64,000 nucleotides of DNA from UBA2705 sp963977125 (GTDB lineage: Bacteria; Pseudomonadota; Alphaproteobacteria; Micavibrionales; Micavibrionaceae): assembly GCA_963977125.1 (NCBI GenBank), contig CAXBNJ010000001.1, positions 62,001-126,000 on the forward strand, in the 5' to 3' direction. A model generated the notes under the pieces. The model did no database searches and had not been told where the DNA came from. It worked only from the letters and a program-made list of their open reading frames with translations. This document shows, piece after piece, positions 33,857 to 43,528 of this stretch. The translations under genes and the position numbers were made by a program. Numbering within the stretch: the first letter of the stretch is position 1; each line of letters begins with the position of its first letter.

Positions 33857-35083
33857 TTATTCGGCGGCTTGGCTTTGTTCCATCTCGGTAATAACCGCTT
33901 TGAATTGCTCTAGCGCCCAATCAATTTCTTCTTTAGTAATCGTCAAAGGCGGCGCAAAACGCACAACGGTTTCATGTGTTTCTTTGCACAATAGGCCGCG
34001 CAGTTTAAGTTCTTCGCAAATAACCCGTGCTGAAGCGAGGTTCGGATCTATATCAACGCCTATCCAAAGCCCTGCGCCGCGCAGCTCTCTAATCAGTTTT
34101 GTATCGAATGCGTTAAGCTGATCGAGCATATGACGCCCTAAAGTGGCGCTATTCTCAGAAAGCTGTTCATCCGCCATAATATCAAGGGCTTCTATGCCAA
34201 TGGCTGCGGCTAGTGGATTGCCGCCAAAGGTCGATCCATGCGAGCCGGCATCAAAGACATCCATGACGTCAGCACGCGCTAAAAAGGCCGAGACAGGATA
34301 TATGCCGCCGCCTAGGGCTTTGCCTAATATAAGGCCGTCAGGCTTATCAATTTCATGTTGAAAAGCGAAGTCTTTACCTGTGCGCCCCATACCGGATTGA
34401 ATTTCATCGCAAATAAGCAACACATTATGTTTCTTGCAGATTTTTTGTATCGCAGATAACCAGCCTTTTGTCGGAATGATAATGCCCGCTTCACCTTGCA
34501 TAGGCTCTGTTATATAGGCGCAGACATTTGGGTTGGCGGCTGCTTTTTCAAAAGCGTCCAAATCGCCAAACGGCACTTCAATAAAGCCGCCATCGAAAGG
34601 TCCGAAATTTTCTTTATATTCTTCGTCGGATGAGAAGCCAACAATCGTTGTCGTACGGCCATGGAAATTGCCCGATGAGACCAATATCTTGGCTTGGGCT
34701 TTGGCGATACCTTTTGCGGTGTAGCCCCAGCGACGCGCGGCTTTAATCGCGGTTTCAACGGCTTCAGCGCCTGTATTCATCGGCAGCATTTTATCCATGC
34801 CTGTCACGGCGCAAAGCTTCTCAGCGAACAGGCCAAGCTTATCGGTGTAAAAGGCGCGGCTAGGAACGTCTAACGTTTCAAGCTGCGTAACAAGGGCGTT
34901 TTTCAGGCGTTCATTAACATGGCCTGCGCTCACGGCGCTATAGGCACTGAGGAAATCCAGATATTTACTACCTTCCACATCCCAAACCCAAACGCCTTTT
35001 GCTTTGTTTAAAACAACAGGTAAAGGGTGGTAGTTATTGGCTAGGTATTTTTCTTCACGAGCAATGTAATCTTGCGTTTTCAT
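33857..35083 (-). CDS. rocD: Ornithine--oxo-acid aminotransferase
   Basis: This class III PLP aminotransferase has the 408-residue length of ornithine delta-aminotransferase. The PLP lysine is Lys255 in LGKALGGG, with ICDEIQSGMGRTG (Asp226) contacting the cofactor and SSGNFHGRTT conserved. NYHPLPVVLNKAKGVWVWD and SAYSAVSAGH are typical of RocD rather than acetylornithine aminotransferase ArgD. It converts ornithine and 2-oxoglutarate to glutamate semialdehyde and glutamate. GGGAGA precedes the ATG. Its 3' flank contains the hairpin row described separately. Confidence 0.9.
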   Translation of the reverse strand: MKTQDYIAREEKYLANNYHPLPVVLNKAKGVWVWDVEGSKYLDFLSAYSAVSAGHVNERLKNALVTQLETLDVPSRAFYTDKLGLFAEKLCAVTGMDKMLPMNTGAEAVETAIKAARRWGYTAKGIAKAQAKILVSSGNFHGRTTTIVGFSSDEEYKENFGPFDGGFIEVPFGDLDAFEKAAANPNVCAYITEPMQGEAGIIIPTKGWLSAIQKICKKHNVLLICDEIQSGMGRTGKDFAFQHEIDKPDGLILGKALGGGIYPVSAFLARADVMDVFDAGSHGSTFGGNPLAAAIGIEALDIMADEQLSENSATLGRHMLDQLNAFDTKLIRELRGAGLWIGVDIDPNLASARVICEELKLRGLLCKETHETVVRFAPPLTITKEEIDWALEQFKAVITEMEQSQAAE

Positions 35084-35192
35084 CTGATCTCTCCCAAGTC
35101 ATTATTTTTATATATAAATAATTTATCAGTTGGAAAGAAGGCTGTCTATTTTAGTGAAAACTTCGCTAACCGCTTTTCTATGCTACAGATCA

Positions 35193-36029
35193 CTAATCAG
35201 CCAGTGGCTCATACCAATCACGGATCATCCCTGCATCTTGGCGTTTGTCGTGATTAAAAGGCGGTTTTAGTTTGCCGCCAAAATAATGCCGCACAAGGCT
35301 TTGCCAATATTCTAGCCCGTCTTTATTGTGGCGCAGGCAATAATCTTCAAACCAATGGCGACCAATGCGCACATGATTGACTTCTTCCGACAAAATTATT
35401 TTGAGTATGCTGGCGGTATCAGAATCATTTTGTGCTTCAAAGTTTTTAATCATCCCTGGCGTTACATCGAGACCGCGTGCTTCTAAAACCATTGGGACAA
35501 TGGCAAGGCGCGCAGCAATGTCATGGCGGGTTTTCTCGGCTGATTCCCAAAGCCCGTCATGCGCGGCAAGATCGCCATAGGCTGCGCCATGATGTTTTAA
35601 GTGCGCATTGAGTAATAGAAAATGTTTAGCCTCGTCACCGGCGACGCTCAGCCAGTCCATAAAGAACTCTATAGGTAAGTTGTAAGCAGCCTCAGGGGCG
35701 TGTTCATCGTAAAGCGGGGCGAAGCGGGCGATCATATCCCACGCTAAATCAATAGCATTAAGCTCTATATGGGCGATGGCATGAAGCAAGACGATCTTTT
35801 TTGGAACGCCTTTATTGCGTTTATTGCTGGGGGCCATAGCGCGCGGATCATGCAATTCAGGTCTTTCAGGGCGCGCAGGTCGAATATCAGGGCTATCATG
35901 GCCAATAAGGACGCGGTCACTCTGGCCATTAATGTCTTCGACAAAGCTGCGCGTAAGTTCGGCTTTTTCTTGCGCATTGGCGCAGCGTAAAACGCGGCAA
36001 GCGCATTGTGTTAAGTCTAATCTTTGCAT
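35193..36029 (-). CDS. DUF455 ferritin-like protein
   Basis: The 278-residue protein is a DUF455 family member, a ferritin-like four-helix protein with possible di-iron centre. The metal-ligand pattern is visible: His83/His87 with Glu89 (LLHAIAHIELNAID), Glu133 and His136 (AGDEAKHF), Glu183, and Glu215/Glu216 with His219 (LSEEVNHVRIG). The function of the family is not established. It lies 17 bases downstream of a gene of unknown function in the same direction. Confidence 0.82.
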   Translation of the reverse strand: MQRLDLTQCACRVLRCANAQEKAELTRSFVEDINGQSDRVLIGHDSPDIRPARPERPELHDPRAMAPSNKRNKGVPKKIVLLHAIAHIELNAIDLAWDMIARFAPLYDEHAPEAAYNLPIEFFMDWLSVAGDEAKHFLLLNAHLKHHGAAYGDLAAHDGLWESAEKTRHDIAARLAIVPMVLEARGLDVTPGMIKNFEAQNDSDTASILKIILSEEVNHVRIGRHWFEDYCLRHNKDGLEYWQSLVRHYFGGKLKPPFNHDKRQDAGMIRDWYEPLAD

Positions 36030-36046
36030 GAATTTATGTATTTAGC

Positions 36047-36763
36047 TTAAAGTGATGGCCCTGAAGGAGGCTTGTTTTGATTCGCAGAAGCTTGGTTTTG
36101 TACGGCATTCTCATTCTCATCTGCATCCGGCTTTAACGCACGGGCGAGGGGAAACCAATCAAGCGCAGATTTGCCTTCAATCGTGATTTCGTCACTTTCT
36201 TGGGCAAAGGACACACAATCAACAATATCGGATGGCGTCATTTCCTTGTGGCTGTAATGCATAAAGCTGCAAAACGCATTATGCAAAACGCCATTGGCCG
36301 CGCAAAGTGTTTCGTTTAAATCGGTGATGGCTTCATGAGTTAAGTCTGTTTGTGAGAGGTCATTTTCATCTGTAGGTAGGAATTCATGTGCACCGCAAAC
36401 AATAACCATTAGGGCATCAGCGTAATAGAGTAGCCATTCATTTTTAAGATGTAGGCTGATTGCGTTTTCATCCAGACCATCAAAATTAGCCTCGGTAAGA
36501 TATAAAGATTTCGCGTATTCAATGGCTGATTCCGATAATTCAGGAATCAGCTTTTCAATATCCATTTCGCCATCTAAATACAAATCAGTAAGGCAGTAGC
36601 TCATAGCATTAAACTGCATGACCTGACCTTCATAAACTTCAATATCAAGATCATCAGCAGGGATGATTTTACCCTTAGGCGAGTCAGATGCAGGAGAACC
36701 ATCTTGAGAATTTGATCCTGCATTATCTGAAAATGCTTCTTTTACTTTATCAAACCAACCCAT
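36047..36763 (-). CDS. Unrecognised acidic protein
   Basis: This 238-residue protein begins with an amphipathic segment (MGWFDKVKEAF), then a Ser/Asp-rich linker, an acidic helical region (about 40-200) and a Gln/Pro-rich disordered tail. No motif identifies it. AAAGGGAG precedes the ATG and a near-consensus promoter (TTGACA-N17-TAATAT on the minus strand) lies just upstream. It is expressed with the DUF455 gene, 17 bases away. The function is unknown. Confidence 0.7.
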   Translation of the reverse strand: MGWFDKVKEAFSDNAGSNSQDGSPASDSPKGKIIPADDLDIEVYEGQVMQFNAMSYCLTDLYLDGEMDIEKLIPELSESAIEYAKSLYLTEANFDGLDENAISLHLKNEWLLYYADALMVIVCGAHEFLPTDENDLSQTDLTHEAITDLNETLCAANGVLHNAFCSFMHYSHKEMTPSDIVDCVSFAQESDEITIEGKSALDWFPLARALKPDADENENAVQNQASANQNKPPSGPSL

Positions 36764-36792
36764 GGCTAAAACTCCCTTTTATGTGAAGGGTT

Positions 36793-36821
36793 ATATTAGA
36801 CTTGGTTTTGTTTTATGTCAA
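36793..36821 (-). promoter_or_regulatory. TTGACA-N17 promoter on the minus strand
   Basis: Read on the minus strand, TTGACA (36821-36816), 17 bases, then TAATAT (36798-36793), 30 bases before the start codon at 36763. It drives the 238-residue unknown gene and DUF455. Confidence 0.72.
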
Positions 36822-36848
36822 TGTAAACTTGTGTTTTGAAATGATTAA

Positions 36849-37196
36849 TCAGGCGCTTTTAACATCGGCTTGTGCGTCAGGTGAGAACCAAAACTCAATC
36901 ACTTCTGTGGCTTCATCGCAGCGTGCTGAATGTTTGGCCTCTAACGGGACGTTAAACCATTCGCCGACTTTATATGTTTTCTCTACGCCTTCTACTGTTA
37001 AATGCATAGCGCCGCGTGAGATTAAACCCCAATTAAACGTATCATGGGTATGAGGGGCAATATTTGTATTTGGCGGGTAGGTAGCGAAAAGGATTTTACA
37101 ATTTTCACCTGCCATTTGAAAGGCATCAAAGCGGCATTTAAATGCAGGCAGTTTTTGAAAAACCTCAGGGAAATTTATCGTGGATGGGCTCGACAT
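36849..37196 (-). CDS. Small cupin-domain protein
   Basis: The 115-residue single-domain cupin has the metal motif His49-x-His51 in APHTHDTFNWGL with a second half ending at His89 (EAKHSARC). Family members are metal-dependent dioxygenases, isomerases or binding proteins; the substrate cannot be read from the sequence. AAGGAG is 6 bases before the ATG. It has no clear functional neighbour; the next upstream gene is an outer-membrane protein. Confidence 0.85.
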   Translation of the reverse strand: MSSPSTINFPEVFQKLPAFKCRFDAFQMAGENCKILFATYPPNTNIAPHTHDTFNWGLISRGAMHLTVEGVEKTYKVGEWFNVPLEAKHSARCDEATEVIEFWFSPDAQADVKSA

Positions 37197-37345
37197 AGTT
37201 AGACTCCTTAAAATATATTATCTCATTGTATTTTATAAGGATAACGGCTTTTTTAATAGATTGTTGGGGTAAAAAGGCGATGTTACCACCATTTTTATGG
37301 CGCTAAATGATCTTAGACGATTAGAGGGCAGTCTATCGAGGGCGT

Positions 37346-38515
37346 CTACAAAACGACTTTAAAGGTCATTAGCGCCATATAGCCTGAACTATCTTGTGCC
37401 GTTTTTGATTGCTCAGCTGTGCTATATTTTGTGCTTTGATGGCCAAGGCTCGCGCAAAGTGATAAATCTTTTTGTGAAGCCCAGCAATTTTTAACACCAA
37501 TTTGTGTTGATTGCGTCTTTCCCAATAAATCATGACGGATTTTACCCTGCGCCGCAAAAACCGAGAATTCATCAGATATATTATAATTCAAGCGGTGATA
37601 GTTTGTTTTCCTGCTCGTGGAAAAATTATCAATACCGAAGCTGTTTTTACTATTCTCATATGCGGTAACATTAAAATAAGTCATGCGCTCAGAAATCTTT
37701 AAGTCTAAGGCGCTGTACATATTAACGTTTTTCTCGTTAACCAGTCCCCCAGTAACGCTTTGTAGCTTCTGTTTTTGAGCGCCAAAGCGCCAGTTTAAAC
37801 GCTCACTTTTATACCCCAATTCACCGCTTACGCGCACAGAAGGATTCTCTTTTGCTGCGCTATAGTAAGCAAGGACAGACTCCATATCATCGCTTTGATT
37901 AAAATCAAACTGGGTCGCGCTAGAGTTTTGAATTCTAAACGTCGAAGATAATGTGCTATTTAAAAAATCATGACCTTCATATGGCGTGGATCCTTGTCCA
38001 AATTCATCTGGAATAGGCATCTGTAAAAGTTCATAGCGATTGATTCCCAAAAGAGAGGCAAGCTGGCGTTCGGCTAAATATGGGCCATAGCGCTTCGCTG
38101 TTTTGCGCAGGCGGCGATGTACCATTTTATTTATGCCTACTTCTAAAGCGGGCGCCAATATAGGAATACCCATTTTCACAATATCAGGGAACACCACATA
38201 ATTTTCGTTTAAATAGGGCGCTTTATTAATTGTGAATTTTTTAGGGTTGTTTGAAGTATAAGGGGTATCAGGGCGCTCATCTTTAAAACGCGTGGTGGCG
38301 TTGGCTTGTATATACCAGCGCGAAGATTCTGGAATTAAATTGGCCGTGATGCTGAATTTATTATAGGGGGCGTGAGTAGAGACCTGCTTTTGTACACCGA
38401 AACGGCCCTCTATAGTTTGAGAATCTGGCGCAGCATAAGCAAATGAGCTCGTCGATAAGCCAAGCATAGCGCTCAGTTCTAAAGCATGAATAAATTTTTT
38501 ATTTGGCATCTCCAC
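37346..38515 (-). CDS. Secreted or outer-membrane beta-barrel-like protein
   Basis: The 389-residue protein has a signal peptide of about 30 residues ending AYA before APDS. The mature part shows alternating hydrophobic/polar strands with many Tyr, Asn and Ser, for example YNISDEFSVFAAQGKIRHD and WRFGAQKQKLQSVTGGL, typical of outer-membrane barrels. It ends in a strand (LMTFKVVL) without the usual terminal Phe, so the barrel call is tentative. The start is a GTG at 38515 or an ATG two codons later. The family is not recognised. Confidence 0.6.
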   Translation of the reverse strand: MEMPNKKFIHALELSAMLGLSTSSFAYAAPDSQTIEGRFGVQKQVSTHAPYNKFSITANLIPESSRWYIQANATTRFKDERPDTPYTSNNPKKFTINKAPYLNENYVVFPDIVKMGIPILAPALEVGINKMVHRRLRKTAKRYGPYLAERQLASLLGINRYELLQMPIPDEFGQGSTPYEGHDFLNSTLSSTFRIQNSSATQFDFNQSDDMESVLAYYSAAKENPSVRVSGELGYKSERLNWRFGAQKQKLQSVTGGLVNEKNVNMYSALDLKISERMTYFNVTAYENSKNSFGIDNFSTSRKTNYHRLNYNISDEFSVFAAQGKIRHDLLGKTQSTQIGVKNCWASQKDLSLCASLGHQSTKYSTAEQSKTAQDSSGYMALMTFKVVL

Positions 38516-38639
38516 TTAAACCTTCCCCTGCGTTGTTTATTCTTATTTTTTTGAAACGCCCATATTTTTACCATAATAAAAATCATTATTCAACCAGGAC
38601 TTATGCTGCGCCGCATTCTAAAAAGGCACTTTGCGCGGA

Positions 38640-38668
38640 TTGACATAAAAGAGGCCTTTGTTTATGGT
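38640..38668 (+). promoter_or_regulatory. TTGACA-N17 promoter for the 94-residue protein gene
   Basis: TTGACA (38640-38645), 17 bases, TATGGT (38663-38668). Like the other accessory promoters it starts TTGACATA. It lies 55 bases before the start codon. Confidence 0.6.
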
Positions 38669-38722
38669 TTTTCTAGATAGTTTAGAAACAATTTATACGC
38701 CATTTGCGAAAGGTATTTTATT

Positions 38723-39007
38723 ATGAGCGCCACATTAAACCTCTACCACTCGACAATGGAAAAATCGATCACTTGGGCGTTTTGCCGTGCCAGCCGCCAT
38801 CAAGGGCTTAATGTCGGCCTGACGAAAGATGCGGGAAATTACACACATTGGCTCTATATTGCGCTGCCTGATGGCGCGGATGATGCCGCCAAAGCCCAAT
38901 TTAAAACAATCACTGATGAAATCAGCACGCAGCATGAATATACCGCTGTTGAGCGCTATCAAGCGCCCGATGCAAAGGCAACGGCGCGGCATTTGTTTAA
39001 TATTTGA
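38723..39007 (+). CDS. Small unrecognised protein (94 residues)
   Basis: The small soluble protein has no known motif: MSATLNLYHSTMEKSITW then alternating polar segments and a C-terminal RHLFNI. AAAGGT precedes the ATG and a TTGACA-N17 promoter lies upstream, so it is likely real. It stands alone between the outer-membrane gene and lepA, which runs towards it. Confidence 0.65.
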   Translation: MSATLNLYHSTMEKSITWAFCRASRHQGLNVGLTKDAGNYTHWLYIALPDGADDAAKAQFKTITDEISTQHEYTAVERYQAPDAKATARHLFNI

Positions 39008-39079
39008 TATTGAGTTATCTGTGATCAGGCGGCTTTGCAGCAGAGTAATCAACGCGGTAACATCGTATTTATGTGAAAA

Positions 39080-40900
39080 TTACTTATCATCGCCCATTTT
39101 TAGGGCATTGATAAAGGCGCTTTGTGGAATTTGGACATTGCCATATTCGCGCATTTTCTTCTTACCTTTTTTCTGCTTATCCAGTAATTTACGCTTACGG
39201 CTTACATCACCGCCATAACATTTGGCGGTAACGTCTTTACGCATGGCACTTAAATGTTCAGCCGCAATAATCTTGCCGCCAATGGCCGCTTGAATGGCGA
39301 TTTTAAACATTTGGCGGGGAATAAGTTCTTTAAGGCGCGTACATAAAGCGCGGCCACGTGTTTCAGTGGCGGATCTGTGCACAATCATGGATAGCGCATC
39401 AACAGGTTCTTGATTGACGCGGATTTCCATCTTAACCAAGTCATTCTCAGCGTAATCTGAAAGCTCATAGTCAAAAGACGCATAGCCACGGGAAATAGAT
39501 TTCAGGCGGTCATAAAAATCAAAGACAACTTCATTGAGCGGCAGACGATAGACCAACATGGCACGGTCGCCCGCATAGGTCAGGTCCAGCTGTTCACCGC
39601 GGCGTTCTTGGCAAAGCTGCAACAGGCTGCCCAGATATTCATCAGGGGTTAATATTGTCGCTTTAATCCATGGCTCTTCAATATGGTCGATAAACACAAC
39701 ATCAGGCAGGTCAGCCGGATTATATAATTCGGTCATGGTGCCATTGTTTAAATAGACATGATAGACCACGCTTGGCGCGGTCGGAATAAGGTCGAGGTCA
39801 AACTCACGCTCTAGGCGTTCTTGAATGATCTCCATATGCAGAAGGCCCAAAAAGCCACAGCGGAAACCAAGGCCAAGGGCTTGCGAGCTTTCCATCTCAT
39901 AATGAAGCGAAGAATCATTCAAGGCCAAACGCCCGAGTGAATCACGTAATTTATCAAATTCTGATGTATCAACAGGGAAGAGTGAGCAGAAAACCATAGG
40001 TATTGACGGTTTAAAGCCTTGTAACGCTTCAAGGCAAGGGGTCTTGATATCTGTAATCGTGTCACCAACTTGCGTTTCAGAAATATCTTTAATGCCTGCT
40101 GTAATAAAGCCCATTTCGCCGGGGCCAAGCACATCGGTAATAATACGTTTGGGGGTAAATACACCCACGCGATCAACAAAGCGCTCAGCGCCAGAATTCA
40201 TAAATTTAATTTTTTGGCCTTTGCTTAAAAAGCCGTCTTTGACGCGCACAAGAATAACCACGCCGAGATAAGAATCATACCAACTATCAATCAACAGAGC
40301 TTTGGTTGGCTCTTCATCTTTGCCTTCATGCGGGCAAGGCAGTCTTGTCACGATGGCCTCAAGCAGCTCGTTAATACCTATACCACTTTTACCTGAGCAT
40401 TCAATGGCATCGCTGCAATCAAGGCCGATAACGTCTTCGACTTCTTTTTTGACGCTATCAGGGTCAGCCGCTGGTAAATCAATTTTGTTAATTGCGGTGA
40501 CGATTTCATGGTTGTTATCGAGGGCTTGGTAAACATTAGCCAGAGTTTGCGCTTCTACGCCTTGCGTAGAATCAACCACCAAGATAGAGCCTTCACATGA
40601 GGCTAGCGAGCGCGAGACTTCATAAGCAAAATCGACATGCCCTGGTGTGTCCATCAAATTTAATTGATATTCAATGCCATCTTTGGCTGTGTACATAAGG
40701 CGAATAGTTTGCGCTTTAATCGTAATACCGCGTTCGCGCTCAATATCCATGTTGTCGAGCATTTGCTCTTCGAGCTCGCGTTCTTCGACGCCGCCACAGG
40801 TTTGAATAAGGCGATCAGCCAAGGTTGATTTACCATGGTCAATATGCGCAACAATGGCGAAGTTACGTATGTGTTCTAACTTATGTGTTTTATGGCTCAT
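39080..40900 (-). CDS. lepA: Elongation factor 4 (LepA)
   Basis: LepA is a ribosome-bound GTPase that helps initiation and back-translocation. The 606-residue protein has the G1 motif AHIDHGKST (19-26 region), G3 MDTPGHVDF, G4 NKIDLPAADP and the C-terminal domain unique to LepA. The length is typical. It is convergent with the 94-residue gene and divergent from the OYE gene. GGATACCC precedes the ATG. Confidence 0.98.
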   Translation of the reverse strand: MSHKTHKLEHIRNFAIVAHIDHGKSTLADRLIQTCGGVEERELEEQMLDNMDIERERGITIKAQTIRLMYTAKDGIEYQLNLMDTPGHVDFAYEVSRSLASCEGSILVVDSTQGVEAQTLANVYQALDNNHEIVTAINKIDLPAADPDSVKKEVEDVIGLDCSDAIECSGKSGIGINELLEAIVTRLPCPHEGKDEEPTKALLIDSWYDSYLGVVILVRVKDGFLSKGQKIKFMNSGAERFVDRVGVFTPKRIITDVLGPGEMGFITAGIKDISETQVGDTITDIKTPCLEALQGFKPSIPMVFCSLFPVDTSEFDKLRDSLGRLALNDSSLHYEMESSQALGLGFRCGFLGLLHMEIIQERLEREFDLDLIPTAPSVVYHVYLNNGTMTELYNPADLPDVVFIDHIEEPWIKATILTPDEYLGSLLQLCQERRGEQLDLTYAGDRAMLVYRLPLNEVVFDFYDRLKSISRGYASFDYELSDYAENDLVKMEIRVNQEPVDALSMIVHRSATETRGRALCTRLKELIPRQMFKIAIQAAIGGKIIAAEHLSAMRKDVTAKCYGGDVSRKRKLLDKQKKGKKKMREYGNVQIPQSAFINALKMGDDK

Positions 40901-41129
40901 GGGTATCCAAATACTCTATACTATAATATCGGTAAAACGTTGAAGGCTGAACATATAGTCAAATTTTACGAAAGGCAAGATAAGTTGATTATAATTGAAA
41001 AAAAGCTACGCTTGCGCTTGATCTAACTTTTCGCACAGCTACATGACGATAAGCCGAATGATTATTTATGGTTTAATAGGGCGTATTAAAGCGCTCTCAC
41101 ATTAAGAGATATATTTTAAGAAAGCATGC

Positions 41130-42218
41130 ATGATGTCAAAATTACTAGAACCTTTTATACTTGGTGACCTTAACCTTCCTAACCGTATTATAATGGCGCC
41201 GTTAACCCGCAGCCGCGCGGATAGTGAGGGGCGTATTCCTAATGATTTAATGGCCGATTATTATGCACAAAGAGCCAGTGCAGGATTAATTATCAGCGAG
41301 GCGACCAGTGTTACGCCTATGGGCGTTGGTTATGCCGATACACCGGGCATTTGGTCGGATGAACAAGTCGCGGGCTGGCAGAAAATCACCGAGGCTGTAC
41401 ACGATAAAAAAGGCCGAATTTTTTTACAGCTTTGGCATGTGGGACGTATTTCCCATCCGCTATTTTTAGACGACAAATTACCAGTAGCGCCAAGCGCTAT
41501 TCGCCCAAAAGGCCATGTTAGCCTTGTGCGTCCCGAGACGGATTATGTGGAGCCGCGGGCTTTAGAGTTAAGTGAAATACCTGCCATTATTGAGGCCTAT
41601 AGACTAGGCGCTGAAAACGCCAAAAAGGCAGGCTTTGACGGGGTTGAGATTCACGGCGCGAATGGTTATTTACTGGATCAGTTTTTGCAAGACAGCACCA
41701 ATACGCGCACAGATAATTATGGCGGCTCAATTGAAAATCGCGCACGTTTAATGCTTGAGGTCACAGATGCAGTGCTCAGTGTTTGGGATAAAAACCGCGT
41801 CGGTATGCATTTAGCGCCACGTATGGATGCCCATGATATGGGGGACAGCACCCGATTAGAGACCTTTCGTTATGTCGCCCGCGAACTTGGTCGTCGTGGT
41901 TTGGCCTTTATCTGCACGCGGGAATATCTAGGCGATGACCGTATCTCCACTATTCTCAAAAAAGAATTTGGCGGATGCTTTATAGCCAATGAAAAATTCA
42001 CGCAAGACAGCGCTGAAAAAATCATTGCTACGGGCGATGCAGATGCTGTTGCCTTTGGCCAGCTTTATATTGCGAATCCTGATCTGGCTGAGCGTTTCGC
42101 GCAAAAGGCACCGCTTAATGTGCCGCGTCCAGAAAGCTTTTATAATGGCGGCGCTGAAGGCTATACGGATTATCCGTTCTTAGCGGAGTTTCCACAGGAT
42201 AAAAAAGCTTTGGGGTAA
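41130..42218 (+). CDS. Old Yellow Enzyme-family ene-reductase
   Basis: This 362-residue FMN protein belongs to the OYE (NemA/alkene reductase) family. APLTRSRA, QLWHVGRISHP and the catalytic HGANGYLLDQF with His175, Asn178 and Tyr180 are present, followed by NTRTDNYGGSIENR. The typical NADPH-dependent reduction of activated C=C bonds, such as enones, nitro compounds or maleimides, is inferred from the family. Met1 and Met2 are consecutive ATGs. It is divergent from lepA across 229 bases and stands alone. Confidence 0.93.
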   Translation: MMSKLLEPFILGDLNLPNRIIMAPLTRSRADSEGRIPNDLMADYYAQRASAGLIISEATSVTPMGVGYADTPGIWSDEQVAGWQKITEAVHDKKGRIFLQLWHVGRISHPLFLDDKLPVAPSAIRPKGHVSLVRPETDYVEPRALELSEIPAIIEAYRLGAENAKKAGFDGVEIHGANGYLLDQFLQDSTNTRTDNYGGSIENRARLMLEVTDAVLSVWDKNRVGMHLAPRMDAHDMGDSTRLETFRYVARELGRRGLAFICTREYLGDDRISTILKKEFGGCFIANEKFTQDSAEKIIATGDADAVAFGQLYIANPDLAERFAQKAPLNVPRPESFYNGGAEGYTDYPFLAEFPQDKKALG

Positions 42219-42253
42219 CGGTGCCCAGCCTCTACTGCTATTGACATATTCAC

Positions 42254-42282
42254 TTGACACTAGGTTTTATTTTTCGTAAGGT
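42254..42282 (+). promoter_or_regulatory. TTGACA-N17 promoter for the small-gene block
   Basis: TTGACA (42254-42259), 17 bases, then TAAGGT (42277-42282), 39 bases before the next start codon. A second TTGACA (42241-42246) lies 13 bases further upstream. Confidence 0.65.
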
Positions 42283-42320
42283 CGGCCTCTGATATTTAAT
42301 ATATAGAGAGATCGATTGTT

Positions 42321-42821
42321 ATGGCAGCTAAAGATTTAAAAGAATTAGTGGCAGAAGAGCTTGAGAATAATAAGCGTAAAGCGCTGAAAGCTGAAAAAGC
42401 CGCCGAACGTCAGCGCCAAAAAGATGAGCGCGCACAGGTAAAGAGTGAGGCCGCTTTACCCAAGAAAATAAAACGTTTAAATACGATTTTTGAACAGGTT
42501 AGTGATAAGAAAATTGCGGCAGCATTAAGCGGCGATCAAAGAATTACGATCAAATGTTGGCGCCCTTTAGACATCGTATCAGAATATGAAATGATGCAGA
42601 CCTCAGGCTTTTTAAAATTACAAAAACGCTTGTCATCGTCTTTTGCTAAGGCAAGTTACGTTGCAATACATTGCGCTGAAAACCATATCTTAACGGCGGA
42701 TGTTTCAGACCTCCTAATGGGGCGGGCGAAGATCAGGGATGCATTAGTTGTTAGCTTAGAATGGGATAAAGATAAATTCTTGGAACAGACTGAAAAGCAA
42801 AAAAAATTAGAGATTATGTAG
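42321..42821 (+). CDS. Unrecognised coiled-coil protein
   Basis: The 166-residue product has a strongly charged heptad-rich N-terminal half (about 5-50, Lys/Glu/Arg with Ala) and a more globular C-terminal half. It has no known domain. It is the first of four co-directional small genes (42321, 42844, 43135, 43529), with gaps of 22, 21 and 64 bases, probably one operon from the TTGACA promoter. The function is unknown. Confidence 0.7.
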   Translation: MAAKDLKELVAEELENNKRKALKAEKAAERQRQKDERAQVKSEAALPKKIKRLNTIFEQVSDKKIAAALSGDQRITIKCWRPLDIVSEYEMMQTSGFLKLQKRLSSSFAKASYVAIHCAENHILTADVSDLLMGRAKIRDALVVSLEWDKDKFLEQTEKQKKLEIM

Positions 42822-42843
42822 AAAACAAAAAAGAAGAACCATT

Positions 42844-43113
42844 ATGCTCGATTTAAAGAAACAAATTATATTTGATGACCAACAAGATTTCACACCTTTA
42901 GAGGGCGAGACTCAAACTGAGCCAACGCCGTGTAAGCCAGCCACTATTTTTCCTGATAATGTGAGCTTCACGCCTGATGAGTTGGAAATCGTTGAGGATT
43001 TTAATTTACAAGGCCGTATTGATTTTGATAACGCTGACTTCATTCCAGATGAAGAAACTGAGCCGGAGCAAGCCATTCGCCCAGCCGTTATTATTAAAAG
43101 TCCCAAACCTTAA
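42844..43113 (+). CDS. Acidic protein with three short repeats
   Basis: The 89-residue product is acidic and disordered-looking. It contains three imperfect repeats of a motif with the form [I/D]F-x-D-x-x-x-F-x-P-[DL]-E: residues 9-20, 35-46 and 59-70, separated by Pro/Glu linkers. Such spaced aromatic/acidic motifs often serve as binding peptides for a partner. The partner is not known; the coiled-coil protein next to it is one candidate. The gene lies in a four-gene operon. Confidence 0.7.
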   Translation: MLDLKKQIIFDDQQDFTPLEGETQTEPTPCKPATIFPDNVSFTPDELEIVEDFNLQGRIDFDNADFIPDEETEPEQAIRPAVIIKSPKP

Positions 43114-43134
43114 GTTGAAGAAAAGAATACGTAT

Positions 43135-43464
43135 ATGCCCCATATTATCGTTGAATATTCACCACAGCTTGATGATCAAATACCAGCGTTATTAAATGAT
43201 CTTCATGAAACGCTATCGGCATCAGGCATTGATAAAGTGCGGATAAAGACGCGCGGCATTGCGCTTAATCACAGCGTTGTCGGCCTTGAAGGTGCGGGCG
43301 GCCTTATGATGCATGCAACCTTGTTGATCTTAGAAGGGCGCAGCTATGATCTTAAAAAACAATATGCTGACCCGCTTTATGATGTGCTGAAAAAAGCCGC
43401 ACCGAATAATTGCGCCGTGACGTTAGAAGTCCGCGACATGGATAAAGAAACTTATTATTTATAA
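43135..43464 (+). CDS. CHMI-type tautomerase-like protein
   Basis: The 109-residue protein matches the 5-carboxymethyl-2-hydroxymuconate isomerase family. Tautomerases use Pro1 after removal of the initiator Met, and this protein begins Met-Pro-His-Ile-Ile-Val-Glu-Tyr. The segment GAGGLMMHATLLILEGR is also typical. Homoprotocatechuate-pathway neighbours are absent, so the natural substrate is unclear. It lies in an operon of small genes, 21 bases after the acidic-repeat gene. Confidence 0.8.
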   Translation: MPHIIVEYSPQLDDQIPALLNDLHETLSASGIDKVRIKTRGIALNHSVVGLEGAGGLMMHATLLILEGRSYDLKKQYADPLYDVLKKAAPNNCAVTLEVRDMDKETYYL

Positions 43465-43528
43465 GTGCGGAAGCAAAGGACAGTCTAAAAAGTTACGTGT
43501 AATAAGCAAGTTTAAGTGGATATAAGAT

